Positions 18,637-28,467 of a stretch of DNA of 64,000 nucleotides are shown in pieces (position 1 is the first letter of the stretch; each line of letters begins with the position of its first letter). Location of the stretch: positions 248,001-312,000 of the forward strand of contig NZ_CP097764.1 of assembly GCF_023585685.1 (NCBI RefSeq), in the 5' to 3' direction. Both the position numbers and the translations under genes were made by a program. Below the pieces are notes generated by a model. That model searched no databases. It saw nothing but the letters and a program-made list of their open reading frames with translations, and was not told the DNA's origin. The DNA comes from Blochmannia endosymbiont of Camponotus sp. C-003 (lineage in GTDB: Bacteria; Pseudomonadota; Gammaproteobacteria; Enterobacterales; Enterobacteriaceae).

Positions 18637-20487
18637 ATGAAGTTCAATGCTCATCAAATTTTTCATAATTATTCAGCGGAATCGTTGTCGTTTGTACGTC
18701 GTGTAACTATTGCGTGTGTTTTTATGTTGTTGGTCATTGGAATTTTATTTGTTCACCTATATCTAATACAGATAGTTCATTTTGATATGTATACTACTCG
18801 TTCCAATGAAAATCGGATTAAGATCATTCCTATTCCGCCTAAAAGGGGAATTATTTATGATCAAAATGGAATAGCTTTAGCATTAAATCGCACTATTTAC
18901 CAATTAGAAGTGGTTCCGGAAGATGCAGCAAATTTAAGCCATACGATTCATGAATTAAAACTATTATTAAATTTAAGTGATCATGATATAGAACGTTTTG
19001 AAAGAATTCGGAAACATTCTGCTCAATTTGTTTCATTGCCTATTAAAATTGATTTAACGGAAGAACAACAAGCTCGATTTGCTGTTAATAAGTTTAGGTT
19101 TTCTGGGGTCACGATCAAAAGTTATCAACGTCGTTACTATCCTTATGGATCTGATGTAACTCACGTTATCGGATACGTTGCTAAAATTAATGGAGAGGAT
19201 ATAAAACGATTAAACAAGCAGGGTATTTTGGGTAAATATATTGCAGCTCCTAATATAGGCAAATTAGGCATTGAACGCTATTACGAAAATATTTTACATG
19301 GGACACCGGGTTATGGAGCTGTAGAAATAAATAATCGTGGAAAAGTAATTAGAGAATTATATAAAAAATATCCAATACCAGGAAAAAATATTGTTTTAAC
19401 ATTAGATTTGAATTTACAACAATACATTATAAAATTATTGGTAGGCAATCGGTCTTCTGTGATAGTTATTGACCCGAGAAATGGGGGGATCAAAGCTTTA
19501 ATTTCTCATCCTAGTTATAATCCAAACTTGTTTGTTGATGGTATCTCCAATACAGAATATAGTATTTTATTAAAGGATAACAATTGTCCTTTGCTTAATC
19601 GCGCTACTCAAGGGATATATCCTCCTGCATCTACAGTAAAACCTTATATTTCTGTATCCGCTTTAACATTGGGAGTGGTTAATCAGAATTTTTTGTTTTC
19701 CGATCCTGGGTGGTGGCAATTACCTGGTTCAGAAAAACGTTATCGTGATTGGAAACGTTGGGGGCATGGTGAACTAAATATCACGAAAGCTCTTGAAGAA
19801 TCTTCTGATACTTTTTTTTATCAAATAGCCTACAAAATGGGAATAGATAATTTATCAGAATGGATGCGTAAATTTGGGTATGGTCGATATACTGGTATTG
19901 ATCTATTTGAAGAGTTAACTGGTGTTATGCCAACCAAAGCATGGAAAATACAACGTTTCAAGCAACCATGGTATCAAGGGGATACAATACCGGTAGGAAT
20001 TGGACAAGGTTATTGGACTGCTACTCCTGTGCAAATGTCTAAAGCTTTAATTACTTTAATTAATGATGGCAACGTGCGTGTTCCACATTTGCTTGATAGT
20101 ATTGTATTAGAAAAAGATCATGTTCCATATCATCAAACAGAATTTGATCAAGTAGGCGATCCAAAATCAAATGTATGGAAAATTGCTAAAGATGGAATGT
20201 TCGGAGCAGCTAATCGTCCAAATGGCACAGTAAGCAAAAGTTTTGCTGACGCTTCATATAAAGCAGCGGCAAAATCTGGTACGGCGCAATTATTTAGTTT
20301 AAAAAGTAACCAAAATTATGATCCCAGTAAGATTTCTGAATCTCTTAGAGACCATAAATTGATGACTGCCTTTGCTCCATACGAAAATCCCACGGTAGCT
20401 GTAGTGGTAATTTTAGAAAACGCTAGAATTGGAGTATCAATAGGATCAATTACAAGAAAGATATTTGATTATGTTTTACTACAATAA
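18637..20487 (+). CDS. mrdA: Penicillin-binding protein 2 (transpeptidase)
   Basis: PBP2 cross-links peptidoglycan for cylindrical growth together with RodA and MreBCD. The 616-residue protein has one N-terminal membrane helix (about residues 24-46), a dimerisation domain, and the transpeptidase domain with STVK (Ser332 catalytic), the SxN-like SSD motif and KSGTAQ. The E. coli protein is 633 residues. mrdB follows after 52 bases, as in the E. coli mrdAB operon. Confidence 0.96.
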   Translation: MKFNAHQIFHNYSAESLSFVRRVTIACVFMLLVIGILFVHLYLIQIVHFDMYTTRSNENRIKIIPIPPKRGIIYDQNGIALALNRTIYQLEVVPEDAANLSHTIHELKLLLNLSDHDIERFERIRKHSAQFVSLPIKIDLTEEQQARFAVNKFRFSGVTIKSYQRRYYPYGSDVTHVIGYVAKINGEDIKRLNKQGILGKYIAAPNIGKLGIERYYENILHGTPGYGAVEINNRGKVIRELYKKYPIPGKNIVLTLDLNLQQYIIKLLVGNRSSVIVIDPRNGGIKALISHPSYNPNLFVDGISNTEYSILLKDNNCPLLNRATQGIYPPASTVKPYISVSALTLGVVNQNFLFSDPGWWQLPGSEKRYRDWKRWGHGELNITKALEESSDTFFYQIAYKMGIDNLSEWMRKFGYGRYTGIDLFEELTGVMPTKAWKIQRFKQPWYQGDTIPVGIGQGYWTATPVQMSKALITLINDGNVRVPHLLDSIVLEKDHVPYHQTEFDQVGDPKSNVWKIAKDGMFGAANRPNGTVSKSFADASYKAAAKSGTAQLFSLKSNQNYDPSKISESLRDHKLMTAFAPYENPTVAVVVILENARIGVSIGSITRKIFDYVLLQ

Positions 20488-20539
20488 TTATATATATAAT
20501 TAAATTATTTTTTAACTCATTAGTTATTATAACGCATCC

Positions 20540-21652
20540 ATGTATCAAATTATTCAAAAAAATTCATTATGGAACAAATATCATATTGATTTAACATTAT
20601 TTCTGTTAATTATTTGTTTATTATTATATGGAACTTTTATAATGTGGAGTGCGTGTGGTCAAAATTTTGAAATGATCCAATTAAAAGTGTTACAAATGAT
20701 AGGAGGATTATTGTTGATGTTTTTTTTAGCACAAGTTCCACCTAGAGTTTATGAATTTTGGACACCGTACATATATTTTTTATGTCTTATATTATTAATT
20801 TTAGTTAATATGATAGGGCAAGTTAGCAAAGGAGCTCAACGTTGGTTAGATTTTGGTATCATAAGATTTCAACCATCAGAAATAGTTAAGATTTCTGTTG
20901 TACTAATGGCAGCGCGTTATATTGATAGAGAGCAACATCCGCCATCTATCAAAAATGTTGGTATCGTACTGTTATTAATTATGACTCCTACCATATTTAT
21001 GTTGTTACAACCAGATTTAGGGACAGCAATCTTAACGGTCAGTTCTGGATTTTTTGTGTTGTTTTTATCTGGAATTAGTTGGAAATTAATTTTATTTACA
21101 TTACTATTAATAGTTTTGTTTACTCCTATATTTTGGTTTTTTTGTATGCATGATTACCAGAGATCTAGAATAGAAATATTATTACATCCAGAAATTGATC
21201 CGCAGGGCGCTGGATACCACATTATTCAATCAAAAATTGCTATCGGTTCGGGTGGTTTTTATGGAAAAGGGTGGTTACATGGAACACAATCACAGTTAGA
21301 ATTTTTACCGGAACGTCATACTGACTTTATTTTTTCAGTGATAGGAGAGGAACTAGGATTTTTTGGAATATTAATATTATTGTTGTTGTATTTGGGAATT
21401 ATATTGCGTGGATTGCTGATTGCTGTTAATACACAGCATATGTTTGGACGATTAATTATCGGTAGTTTTATGTTAGTATTGTTTATGTATATATTCGTAA
21501 ATATTGGAATGGTTAGTGGTTTATTACCAATAGTAGGTATTCCGTTACCATTAATAAGTTATGGTGGTTCATCTTTATTAGTATTAATGGCGGGATTTGG
21601 TATTGTTATGTCAATAAACGGGCATAGAAAAATGATTTCTAAAATTTTATGA
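20540..21652 (+). CDS. mrdB: Peptidoglycan glycosyltransferase RodA
   Basis: RodA is a SEDS-family inner-membrane polymerase that makes glycan strands with PBP2. The 370 residues equal the E. coli length and form about ten membrane helices. Visible family motifs include KGAQRWLDFG, FQPSEIVKI, LLQPDLGTA, FLPERHTDFIFSVIGEELGF and GIPLPLISYGGSS. It closes the mrdAB unit; rlpA and dacA, next in E. coli, are absent. Confidence 0.96.
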   Translation: MYQIIQKNSLWNKYHIDLTLFLLIICLLLYGTFIMWSACGQNFEMIQLKVLQMIGGLLLMFFLAQVPPRVYEFWTPYIYFLCLILLILVNMIGQVSKGAQRWLDFGIIRFQPSEIVKISVVLMAARYIDREQHPPSIKNVGIVLLLIMTPTIFMLLQPDLGTAILTVSSGFFVLFLSGISWKLILFTLLLIVLFTPIFWFFCMHDYQRSRIEILLHPEIDPQGAGYHIIQSKIAIGSGGFYGKGWLHGTQSQLEFLPERHTDFIFSVIGEELGFFGILILLLLYLGIILRGLLIAVNTQHMFGRLIIGSFMLVLFMYIFVNIGMVSGLLPIVGIPLPLISYGGSSLLVLMAGFGIVMSINGHRKMISKIL

Positions 21653-22121
21653 GTTAGTAACTATAAATATAGTATAAAAATTTTATTGTTTACATTATTA
21701 ATTTTTATCAAAAATTTTAAAGATCTAAAAATGACACAGATATATAAATATGGTTATTTTAATATGTGCAAATAATATTCATATAGACGTAATAATGTAA
21801 CAAATAATAATATTATAAATAAATATGATGACGTAATGGATTTACGTACTACTATAATATTAGTTAGTATGCCTATGTAAATAAGCATAAGAAAGATGTA
21901 TTATTAGCACAGATAACAAATTTGGATTTGTATAAGTTAATGAATATGCTCATGATGATATATACAATAAGTGTTATCATCGTTTATTGTTGATTACAGT
22001 TGTTGATTGGGTGTATTACATGATTTTTATTTACAGTAAATGGAATAACCATGATATATTCTGTTTTCACAACAGTTCTTTCAACTATTTACTGAAAGAT
22101 CAATGATTTGCAAAAATTATC
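21653..22121. other. Gene-free spacer between mrdB and ytfF
   Basis: This 469-base interval separates two convergent genes. It is AT-rich, with one short hairpin (arms at 22077-22083 and 22093-22099). No gene or RNA was recognised. Confidence 0.6.
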
Positions 22122-23063
22122 TTAGTATGTGTTTTTACGAATTTTCATGATATATGTAACTCCAGAAATTAATAAAAACATCCCAACTAAAATTAAGGGA
22201 GATGGCCATAGTTGTTGATGTATACATGAGTATATTAAACCTGCCACAGTTTCTACTACAATCAATGGGCCTATTAACGTTGTTGGTAATCTTTGGCTCG
22301 CTTCATTCCAAAAGAATGTGCCTAACCAAGAGCAACAGAATCCAATTAATACCATTAATAAAATAAAAAAAATTGGTCTAGGACCAAAGGGTAGTGCGAA
22401 TTCATCTTGAATTAAATCTGAACAGCAAATACATACAAAAAAATAAACGAGACATGATAGCGGTAATGTAACTATGCCTTGTGCATTAGCCCAGGTCATA
22501 GGTTTATTATATGGATGAGTTTTTAACCAATGTGCATTCCTTAATGCATACCATGCCCAACATACAACAGAAATAATTGCTAAAATTATTCCGCTTGTGT
22601 ATTGCCATATACTCAGTATAAAGAATTCAGATCGCAGTTCAGAAATATTCACACATAACAAACCCGATCCCATTAGCAACAATGATATTAATAAAGTATG
22701 GTTTGGTAATTTTTTTTCATTAGGAGAAACAATATGTGTCGTTACAGTTAACATTAGAGGTAATGTACCGACAATAGCTGTTGAAATTGGCACCCCCACG
22801 CGTTGAATAGCACTTGTTAAACAAGTGTAGTATATTAAATGACCTGTTAAAACTAATTTTATTGCTTCTAACCAATCTTTTAGTAACAATCTACGTAAAT
22901 GTGCTCTATCATACCATGATAGTGGTAATGAAATTAATCCAAATGCGATATAACGACCCGATGCTTGTAATATGCTGGGGTATTCTGGTATCAATAAAGG
23001 ACCTATAAAAATTAATCCCCATAACAATCCTGAGATTACAGCAAAAGCAATTCCTAATATCAT
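22122..23063 (-). CDS. ytfF: EamA-family permease, YtfF-like
   Basis: The 313-residue protein has about ten hydrophobic segments and two EamA repeats, typical of drug/metabolite transporters. It resembles E. coli YtfF in MILGIAFAVISGLLWGLIFI, the SAIQRVGVPISTAIVGTLP segment, CWAWYALRNAHWL and GPLIVVETVAGL. The transported compound is unknown; an export role for amino acids or related metabolites is only inference. It is not next to its E. coli neighbours. In a genome with few transporters its retention suggests use in exchange with the host. Symbol assigned from remembered similarity. Confidence 0.72.
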   Translation of the reverse strand: MILGIAFAVISGLLWGLIFIGPLLIPEYPSILQASGRYIAFGLISLPLSWYDRAHLRRLLLKDWLEAIKLVLTGHLIYYTCLTSAIQRVGVPISTAIVGTLPLMLTVTTHIVSPNEKKLPNHTLLISLLLMGSGLLCVNISELRSEFFILSIWQYTSGIILAIISVVCWAWYALRNAHWLKTHPYNKPMTWANAQGIVTLPLSCLVYFFVCICCSDLIQDEFALPFGPRPIFFILLMVLIGFCCSWLGTFFWNEASQRLPTTLIGPLIVVETVAGLIYSCIHQQLWPSPLILVGMFLLISGVTYIMKIRKNTY

Positions 23064-23133
23064 GATATTTTATCATACTAATGAAATATACTTAATACTA
23101 TTATTTAGCAGAAGTCTATTTTTATTAAATCAC

Positions 23134-23158
23134 AAGTATACACCTATTAAGTATACAC
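23134..23158. repeat. Tandem 10-bp direct repeat upstream of ytfF
   Basis: AAGTATACAC occurs at 23134-23143 and 23149-23158, 15 bases apart, beginning about 70 bases upstream of the ytfF start. Each copy contains the palindrome GTATAC. It may be a binding site or chance. Confidence 0.4.
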
Positions 23159-23250
23159 ATTTTTATTAAACTATGTTATATGATTTGTTTAATTGAGATT
23201 TATTTATGTAATTGATAACCATAATATATGATGAGCATTATGTGTAATTA

Positions 23251-23324
23251 TGCGCCCTATAGGATTCGAACCTATAACTTACAGCTTAGAAGGCTGTTAC
23301 TCTGTCCAGTTGAGTTAAGGGCGC
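23251..23324 (-). tRNA. argU: tRNA-Arg (TCT)
   Basis: On the minus strand GCGCCCT pairs with AGGGCGC, the anticodon TCT corresponds to plus positions 23288-23290, and the T-loop is TTCGAAT. It matches E. coli argU, which also lies beside folD. The discriminator is A and CCA is not encoded. Confidence 0.95.
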
Positions 23325-23500
23325 GTCATTTGTATATTTTACTAAATATATATTCTTTTTGCGAGATGTCTTGTTAGATTAAATATTTGTTAAGCAGTAT
23401 GTTTTATGAAAAAGTGTATAGTTTAAAATTAATAGTGATATGTATTTGTTATAAAATAACATCATTGTGTTCATACATAACTTATTGGATATATTCTGCA

Positions 23501-24364
23501 ATGATCGCCAAGATAATTGATGGTAAATATGTTTCTGAAAAAATAAAAAAAGAGATGGCTAATCAAGTACGTAAAAATATGAGTTCTGGGAAGCGTGCAC
23601 CGGGATTAGCTATGATCCTGGTAGGAGATAATCCAATTTCTCAAATATATGTAACTAATAAGAAAAAAGTATGCGAACAAGTGGGTTTAATTTCGTTTCT
23701 TTATACTTTACCTATTACGGCTACTGAAAATGATATTTTTCAATTAATTGAAGTTTTAAATAATGATTACCGTGTAGACGGTATTTTAATTCAGCTTCCA
23801 TTACCAAATAAGTTAAATAAAATAAATATTTTAGAACATATTGCCCCTGATAAAGATGTAGATGGTTTTCATCCGTATAACGTAGGGCGTTTATGCCAAC
23901 GATCTCCTACGTTACGTCCGTGTACTTCTCGCGGTATAATTACTTTGTTGAAATGGTATAATATAGATATGTTTGTATTACATGCGGTTGTAGTTGGAGC
24001 ATCAAATATCGTTGGTCGGCCTATGACTATGGAATTGTTATTGGCGGGATGTACGGTATCAATCACTCATCGTTTTACTCAGAATTTAAAAATATATATT
24101 GAAAATGCTGATTTATTAATAGTAGCAGTGGGTCAAGCAAATTTTATTCCTGGTGGTTGGATAAAACGAGGGGCTATAGTAATAGATGTTGGTATTAATC
24201 GATTGAATAACGGGAACCTGGTGGGTGATGTTCACTTTTCTAGTGCTTATGAACGGGCAGCATATATTACACCTGTTCCGGGTGGGGTAGGTCCTATGAC
24301 GGTAGTAACACTTATTCAAAATACTTTGCAAGCATATGATGATCATCATATGGAGGAGAGATAG
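23501..24364 (+). CDS. folD: Methylenetetrahydrofolate dehydrogenase/cyclohydrolase
   Basis: FolD interconverts methylene-, methenyl- and formyl-tetrahydrofolate with NADP. Start at ATG 23501 ([11 protein letters not shown]) aligns with E. coli and gives 287 residues (E. coli 288); an in-frame upstream TTG at 23387 would add an unrelated leader. Catalytic Tyr and Lys are seen in [10 protein letters not shown], with [26 protein letters not shown], the nucleotide-binding [10 protein letters not shown] and [10 protein letters not shown]. It is convergent with cysS and next to argU, as in E. coli. Confidence 0.97.
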   Translation: MIAKIIDGKYVSEKIKKEMANQVRKNMSSGKRAPGLAMILVGDNPISQIYVTNKKKVCEQVGLISFLYTLPITATENDIFQLIEVLNNDYRVDGILIQLPLPNKLNKINILEHIAPDKDVDGFHPYNVGRLCQRSPTLRPCTSRGIITLLKWYNIDMFVLHAVVVGASNIVGRPMTMELLLAGCTVSITHRFTQNLKIYIENADLLIVAVGQANFIPGGWIKRGAIVIDVGINRLNNGNLVGDVHFSSAYERAAYITPVPGGVGPMTVVTLIQNTLQAYDDHHMEER

Positions 24365-24398
24365 TTTCATTTATTTCACTTTATTGTTACTATTTATA

Positions 24399-25796
24399 TT
24401 ATTTGTAATGCCATTTCGTAATCCCTGTAGACTTGTCTTCTAATGTTATTCCCATAATGTTTAGTTTTTTTCGTATTCTATCAGCTAATTCCCATTGATT
24501 ATTTTTTCGTGCAACTTCTCGGCATTGAATTAATTTTTGAATTTTTTCAATATGATATTTTTTATTATTTTTTGATGTTATTTTTTTTAAGAAAATTTCT
24601 GGATTTTGATGTAATAATCCGATAATGTTTGCTAAATATTTTAAGGTAGCAGCTATACCTTGAGTAAGCGAATGACCTTTAATTTTTAAATCATTTAATT
24701 TGTGTGCTATTTCAAATAATACTGAATATGCTTCTGGTGTATTGAAATCATCGTTCATTTTAGAATTAAATTTTGATATAAAATGTTCCCCCCCATTTGG
24801 TTTTATTGTAGGATTAGTATCTCGTAAAGCTATGTATAATCGTTTTAACGATGCTTGTGCATTTTTAAGGTTATTATCATTATATTTTAATTGACTACGA
24901 TAATGAGCAGACATTAAAAAGTATCTTATTGTTTCAGGATCATAATGTCTTAAAATATCACGTATAGTAAAACAATTATTCAATGACTTTGACATTTTTT
25001 CATAGTTAAATAACAGAATACCAGAATGCATCCATATATTTGCATAAGAAGTGTCATTAGCACATTCAGATTGAGCGATTTCATTGTCATGATGCGGAAA
25101 AATTAAATCTGTTCCCCCTCCATGAATGTCTATTTGATTACCAAAAATGGAATAATTCATAGCAGAACATTCAATGTGCCATCCTGGACGGCCATCTCCC
25201 CATGGAGATGGCCAACACGGCTCCCCTGGTTTAGATGTTTTTTTCCATAATACAAAATCCATAGGGTTTCTTTTTGTGTTTGATATTTTTAAGTTATTAT
25301 AATGTGTTTCAGGTAAATTTTTTTTATTGGATAAGAGACCATAATTGCGCATCGTTTTTACAGAAAACATGATATCTCCGTTAGGAGCAGTATATGCATG
25401 TTTTTTTGAAATTAATAGACAGATAAATTTAATGATTATATTAATATGTTCTGTTACTTTTGGTTCATAATTTGGGCGTAATATATTTAATGCATCTAGG
25501 TCTAGATGCATTTCTTGAATCATACGTTTAGTTAGTTGTTCAGTAGTCTCGTTATTTTCATAAGCTTTGTTTATGATTTTATCATCTATATCTGTTATGT
25601 TACGGGCGTAATCTACGTGATATCCGCAATGACGTAAATAACGAATAATACTATCAAATGCTATAAATGTTCTAGCATGTCCGAGATGGCATAAATCATA
25701 AACTGTAACGCCACAAACATATATTTTAATTTTACCAGAATCGATAGGTGTAAATTTTTCTTTTTTTCTTGTTAAGGTATTGAAAATTTTAAGCAT
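24399..25796 (-). CDS. cysS: Cysteinyl-tRNA synthetase
   Basis: CysRS charges tRNA-Cys. The 465-residue protein (E. coli 461) has the zinc-site cysteine in YVCGVTVYD, the HIGH-type motif HLGH, the further zinc ligands in GWHIECSAMN and FPHHDNE, and KMSKS in YEKMSKSLNN. All catalytic features are intact. ppiB, which lies between cysS and lpxH in E. coli, is missing. Confidence 0.97.
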   Translation of the reverse strand: MLKIFNTLTRKKEKFTPIDSGKIKIYVCGVTVYDLCHLGHARTFIAFDSIIRYLRHCGYHVDYARNITDIDDKIINKAYENNETTEQLTKRMIQEMHLDLDALNILRPNYEPKVTEHINIIIKFICLLISKKHAYTAPNGDIMFSVKTMRNYGLLSNKKNLPETHYNNLKISNTKRNPMDFVLWKKTSKPGEPCWPSPWGDGRPGWHIECSAMNYSIFGNQIDIHGGGTDLIFPHHDNEIAQSECANDTSYANIWMHSGILLFNYEKMSKSLNNCFTIRDILRHYDPETIRYFLMSAHYRSQLKYNDNNLKNAQASLKRLYIALRDTNPTIKPNGGEHFISKFNSKMNDDFNTPEAYSVLFEIAHKLNDLKIKGHSLTQGIAATLKYLANIIGLLHQNPEIFLKKITSKNNKKYHIEKIQKLIQCREVARKNNQWELADRIRKKLNIMGITLEDKSTGITKWHYK

Positions 25797-26161
25797 TTTA
25801 ATTCATTATATAATTTTGATACGTAATCATATTGATTTTTAGTGTATAAGCTTAATAGGTTAATAGGATCTTTAAACTAGATTATATATATAATCTAGTT
25901 ATTAATTTGGTATTGATGTCATCGTCTTTGCATAAAAACATGACATATGTTATCTTAATCATGAGGGTATGGCAATGTTTATTATATAGTAAGTATAATT
26001 ATGGCATATACTATATGCATATATTCATGTATAGTATGATTTTATTTACATGATTGTTTTTATTTGATTATTAAATTTTTAATGAATAGTTTTGATCTGA
26101 AATATTAAAAATATAACAATATTAAAATTGCCATTATTATAATTATTCAATATATATATGT
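25797..26161. other. Spacer between cysS and lpxH
   Basis: This 365-base divergent spacer holds a 26-bp perfect palindrome (25876-25901) and no gene. E. coli has ppiB here. Both promoters should lie in this stretch. Confidence 0.6.
25876..25901. repeat. 26-bp perfect palindrome
   Basis: AACTAGATTATAT (25876-25888) is followed directly by its exact reverse complement (25889-25901). It lies about 80 bases upstream of the cysS start in a divergent spacer and could be a symmetric binding site or transcript hairpin. Confidence 0.55.
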
Positions 26162-26908
26162 ATGTCTATTTTATTTATTTCAGATGTTCATTTGTGTGTT
26201 AAGTCGTCATATATTACTAATGGGTTTTTGTGTTTTTTAAAAAATTATGCAATACGTGCTAAAGCTCTTTATATTTTAGGAGATTTGTTCGATGCTTGGT
26301 TAGGAGATGATGATTGTAATCCACTGCATATTAATATTGCTAAAGCTTTGAAAGCGTTACATCGAAAAAGAATTTCGTGTTATTTTATTCATGGAAACCA
26401 TGATTTTTTATTAGGAAAGAAATACGCTAGCGCTTGTGGAATGAAGTTATTATCTTCTAAGCAAGTGTTACAATTAGAGTCTGGAAAAAAAATAATTATT
26501 TTACATGGGGATATTCTATGCTCTAATGATGGCTCATATCAATTATTTAGAAAATGTTTACGTCATATTATAACGCAGCGGTTATTTTTATCGTTACCAT
26601 TGTCCGTACGTTCACGAATATTCAGTTCTATGCGTGCATGTTGTACACAACATGCAAAATATAAATCAACAAAACAATTAGATATCAATTTAAAAACAGC
26701 TACAGATATTTTAATACAGAATAATGCGGATATCATGATTCATGGACATACTCATCAACCTGCAACTCACAATATTTACAGATCCAGATCTAAAAAAGAT
26801 ATTCTTAAGATAATAGTGTTAGGATGTTGGAACAAATACGGTTCAATTGTAGAAATAAATGAAAAGAACAACGATATACTATTTACAGAATTTCCATTAT
26901 ATAAATAA
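26162..26908 (+). CDS. lpxH: UDP-2,3-diacylglucosamine hydrolase
   Basis: LpxH cleaves UDP-2,3-diacylglucosamine to lipid X in lipid A synthesis, between LpxD and LpxB. The 248-residue protein (E. coli 240) is a calcineurin-like phosphoesterase with metal motifs SDVHL, GDLFDAWLGDDD, HGNHDFLLG and HGHTHQPATH. It lies next to cysS as in E. coli. Its substrate-making partners LpxA and LpxD are encoded at 57.6-60 kb. Confidence 0.95.
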   Translation: MSILFISDVHLCVKSSYITNGFLCFLKNYAIRAKALYILGDLFDAWLGDDDCNPLHINIAKALKALHRKRISCYFIHGNHDFLLGKKYASACGMKLLSSKQVLQLESGKKIIILHGDILCSNDGSYQLFRKCLRHIITQRLFLSLPLSVRSRIFSSMRACCTQHAKYKSTKQLDINLKTATDILIQNNADIMIHGHTHQPATHNIYRSRSKKDILKIIVLGCWNKYGSIVEINEKNNDILFTEFPLYK

Positions 26909-27804
26909 ATAGAATGTAAAGTTAGTATTTTGTATTAATAGTTAAAATATCTATATGTTATTCATAAATATTTTCATGAGAAATGGAACATTTATCATTT
27001 AGCCTAATATTTAGAATAAATGAAATGTTAAACACATGTTTTATATATATACGAGATATATATAAATAGGGAATGTATATATTTTTATTAAGATTACTTA
27101 TAAATATAGATGTGGTTTAATTTTTATTAAGGATATATATTTTAAATATAATTATTTTTTTGTAGATCTTTTTCTTTTTTACAATAGTTTGCCTGTTCTT
27201 GTATAATATTAAACAGTTTACTACAAATTGTTCGAAAAGTAAATGTAAGTATTGTTGATGTGATTACTAGATTTTTGTTATTTAAAGATAATTTATTGTT
27301 TGCAAATAAATTATATTCTGTCTTATTTGAAGAGTAGAATGAAAACATATAATATGTCCTGGTAAGATTCACATTATTATGGATAACTATTGATAGTTAA
27401 AAAAATAAAAGTTAGATTTAGACAGATTCATCATAATCAATATTTTATAATTGTTGGATATATTTTATATGCTGCATACAGCAAGTTAGATGAAAATTGT
27501 TTATTATATTGTATATATGATTTCAAAATAGTTTATATATTTATAATGTTATCTTTGAGTGTTTATCATTTGTCGCTTGTATCTGCACGTCTACATTATA
27601 GAAACAATGTATCGATTTATTGTGTTTTTGATAGTTAGTATTTAGTGTCCATTATATACATTAGTGATTTTTACAATAAAATTATATATTTTTTGAGAAT
27701 TAACTAAGCACTGTGGTTGATGAGATAGTGTATTTTGTGTGCTGATGATGTTTATTATGGGTGTTGATATCATAATGAAACTGAAATGGACACTCTAATA
27801 AGTA
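26909..27804. other. Gene-free spacer between lpxH and adk
   Basis: About 900 bases between two convergent genes. An AT-only hairpin with 11-base arms (27040-27050 and 27056-27066) follows lpxH. Two open frames (27142-27372 minus, 27390-27638 plus) lack recognisable features. The last part (27644-27794) is bounded by a 10-bp inverted repeat. Confidence 0.6.
27644..27794. other. Possible structured RNA region bounded by an inverted repeat
   Basis: AGTGTCCATT (27644-27653) is the exact reverse complement of AATGGACACT (27785-27794). The 131 bases between them are noticeably richer in G than the surroundings around 27711-27790. The right arm ends ten bases before the adk stop codon. A long-range closing helix could mark a small RNA or the adk 3' end. 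Confidence 0.3.
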
Positions 27805-28467
27805 TTATAAATTGATAATATTGATTAATTCTTTGTAGATTTCAGAAATATCACGATTTCCATCAACAGCAAAATATTTTATTTTTTTATCTTTCGATTC
27901 TTTTCTATAATAATCTGATACTGGTGCAGTGTGTTGATAGTAATTATGTAATCGTTGACGTATAGCTTCTTCGTGGTCGTCTTTTCGAGTAGTTAACACT
28001 TCCCCAGTAATATCATCTAATCCATAATTTTTAGGTGGATTAAATTTTATATGATAAGTTCTACCAGAACTTACATGTATTCTCCTGCCTATAATACGAT
28101 CAATGATCACAGAATCTGATATAAAAAATTCTATGATATAATTTACAAAAATTTCATATTTTTTCATAGATTTTGCTTGTAAAATTGTTCTAGGGAAGCC
28201 ATCTAATAAAAATCCATTACGACAATCGCGTTGACTAATGCGTGTGTTGACTAATTGCAACATAAATTCATCATTGACTAAATCACCAGCATGTATAATA
28301 TTTTTTATATTTTTATTCAGTTCATAGGACTGATACGAGCTGTTATGTATCGTTTGACGCAACATCATGCCTGTAGAAATATTTGGAATGTTGTATTTAT
28401 TTGTAATAAGATGAGCTTGCGTTCCTTTGCCTGATCCGGGAGGGCCTAAGAATATGATACGTATCAA
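27805..28467 (-). CDS. adk: Adenylate kinase
   Basis: Adk balances AMP, ADP and ATP. The 220-residue protein (E. coli 214) has the P-loop GPPGSGKGT, LLDGFPRT, GRRIH and the long lid with TTRKDDHEEAIRQRL. The initiator is TTG at 28467; the AUA that would align exactly with the E. coli start is not a usual initiator. The family-conserved STGDMLR reads STGMMLR here, so the aspartate (E. coli Asp33) is replaced by methionine at residue 34, next to the AMP site. Upstream htpG, recR and ybaB of E. coli are missing. Confidence 0.96.
   Translation of the reverse strand: MIRIIFLGPPGSGKGTQAHLITNKYNIPNISTGMMLRQTIHNSSYQSYELNKNIKNIIHAGDLVNDEFMLQLVNTRISQRDCRNGFLLDGFPRTILQAKSMKKYEIFVNYIIEFFISDSVIIDRIIGRRIHVSSGRTYHIKFNPPKNYGLDDITGEVLTTRKDDHEEAIRQRLHNYYQHTAPVSDYYRKESKDKKIKYFAVDGNRDISEIYKELINIINL

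Noticed and set aside
27142..27638. Two open frames (76 codons minus, 82 codons plus) between lpxH and adk
   Set aside because: Low-complexity AT-driven composition, no recognisable motif, no good ribosome-binding site; typical chance frames.
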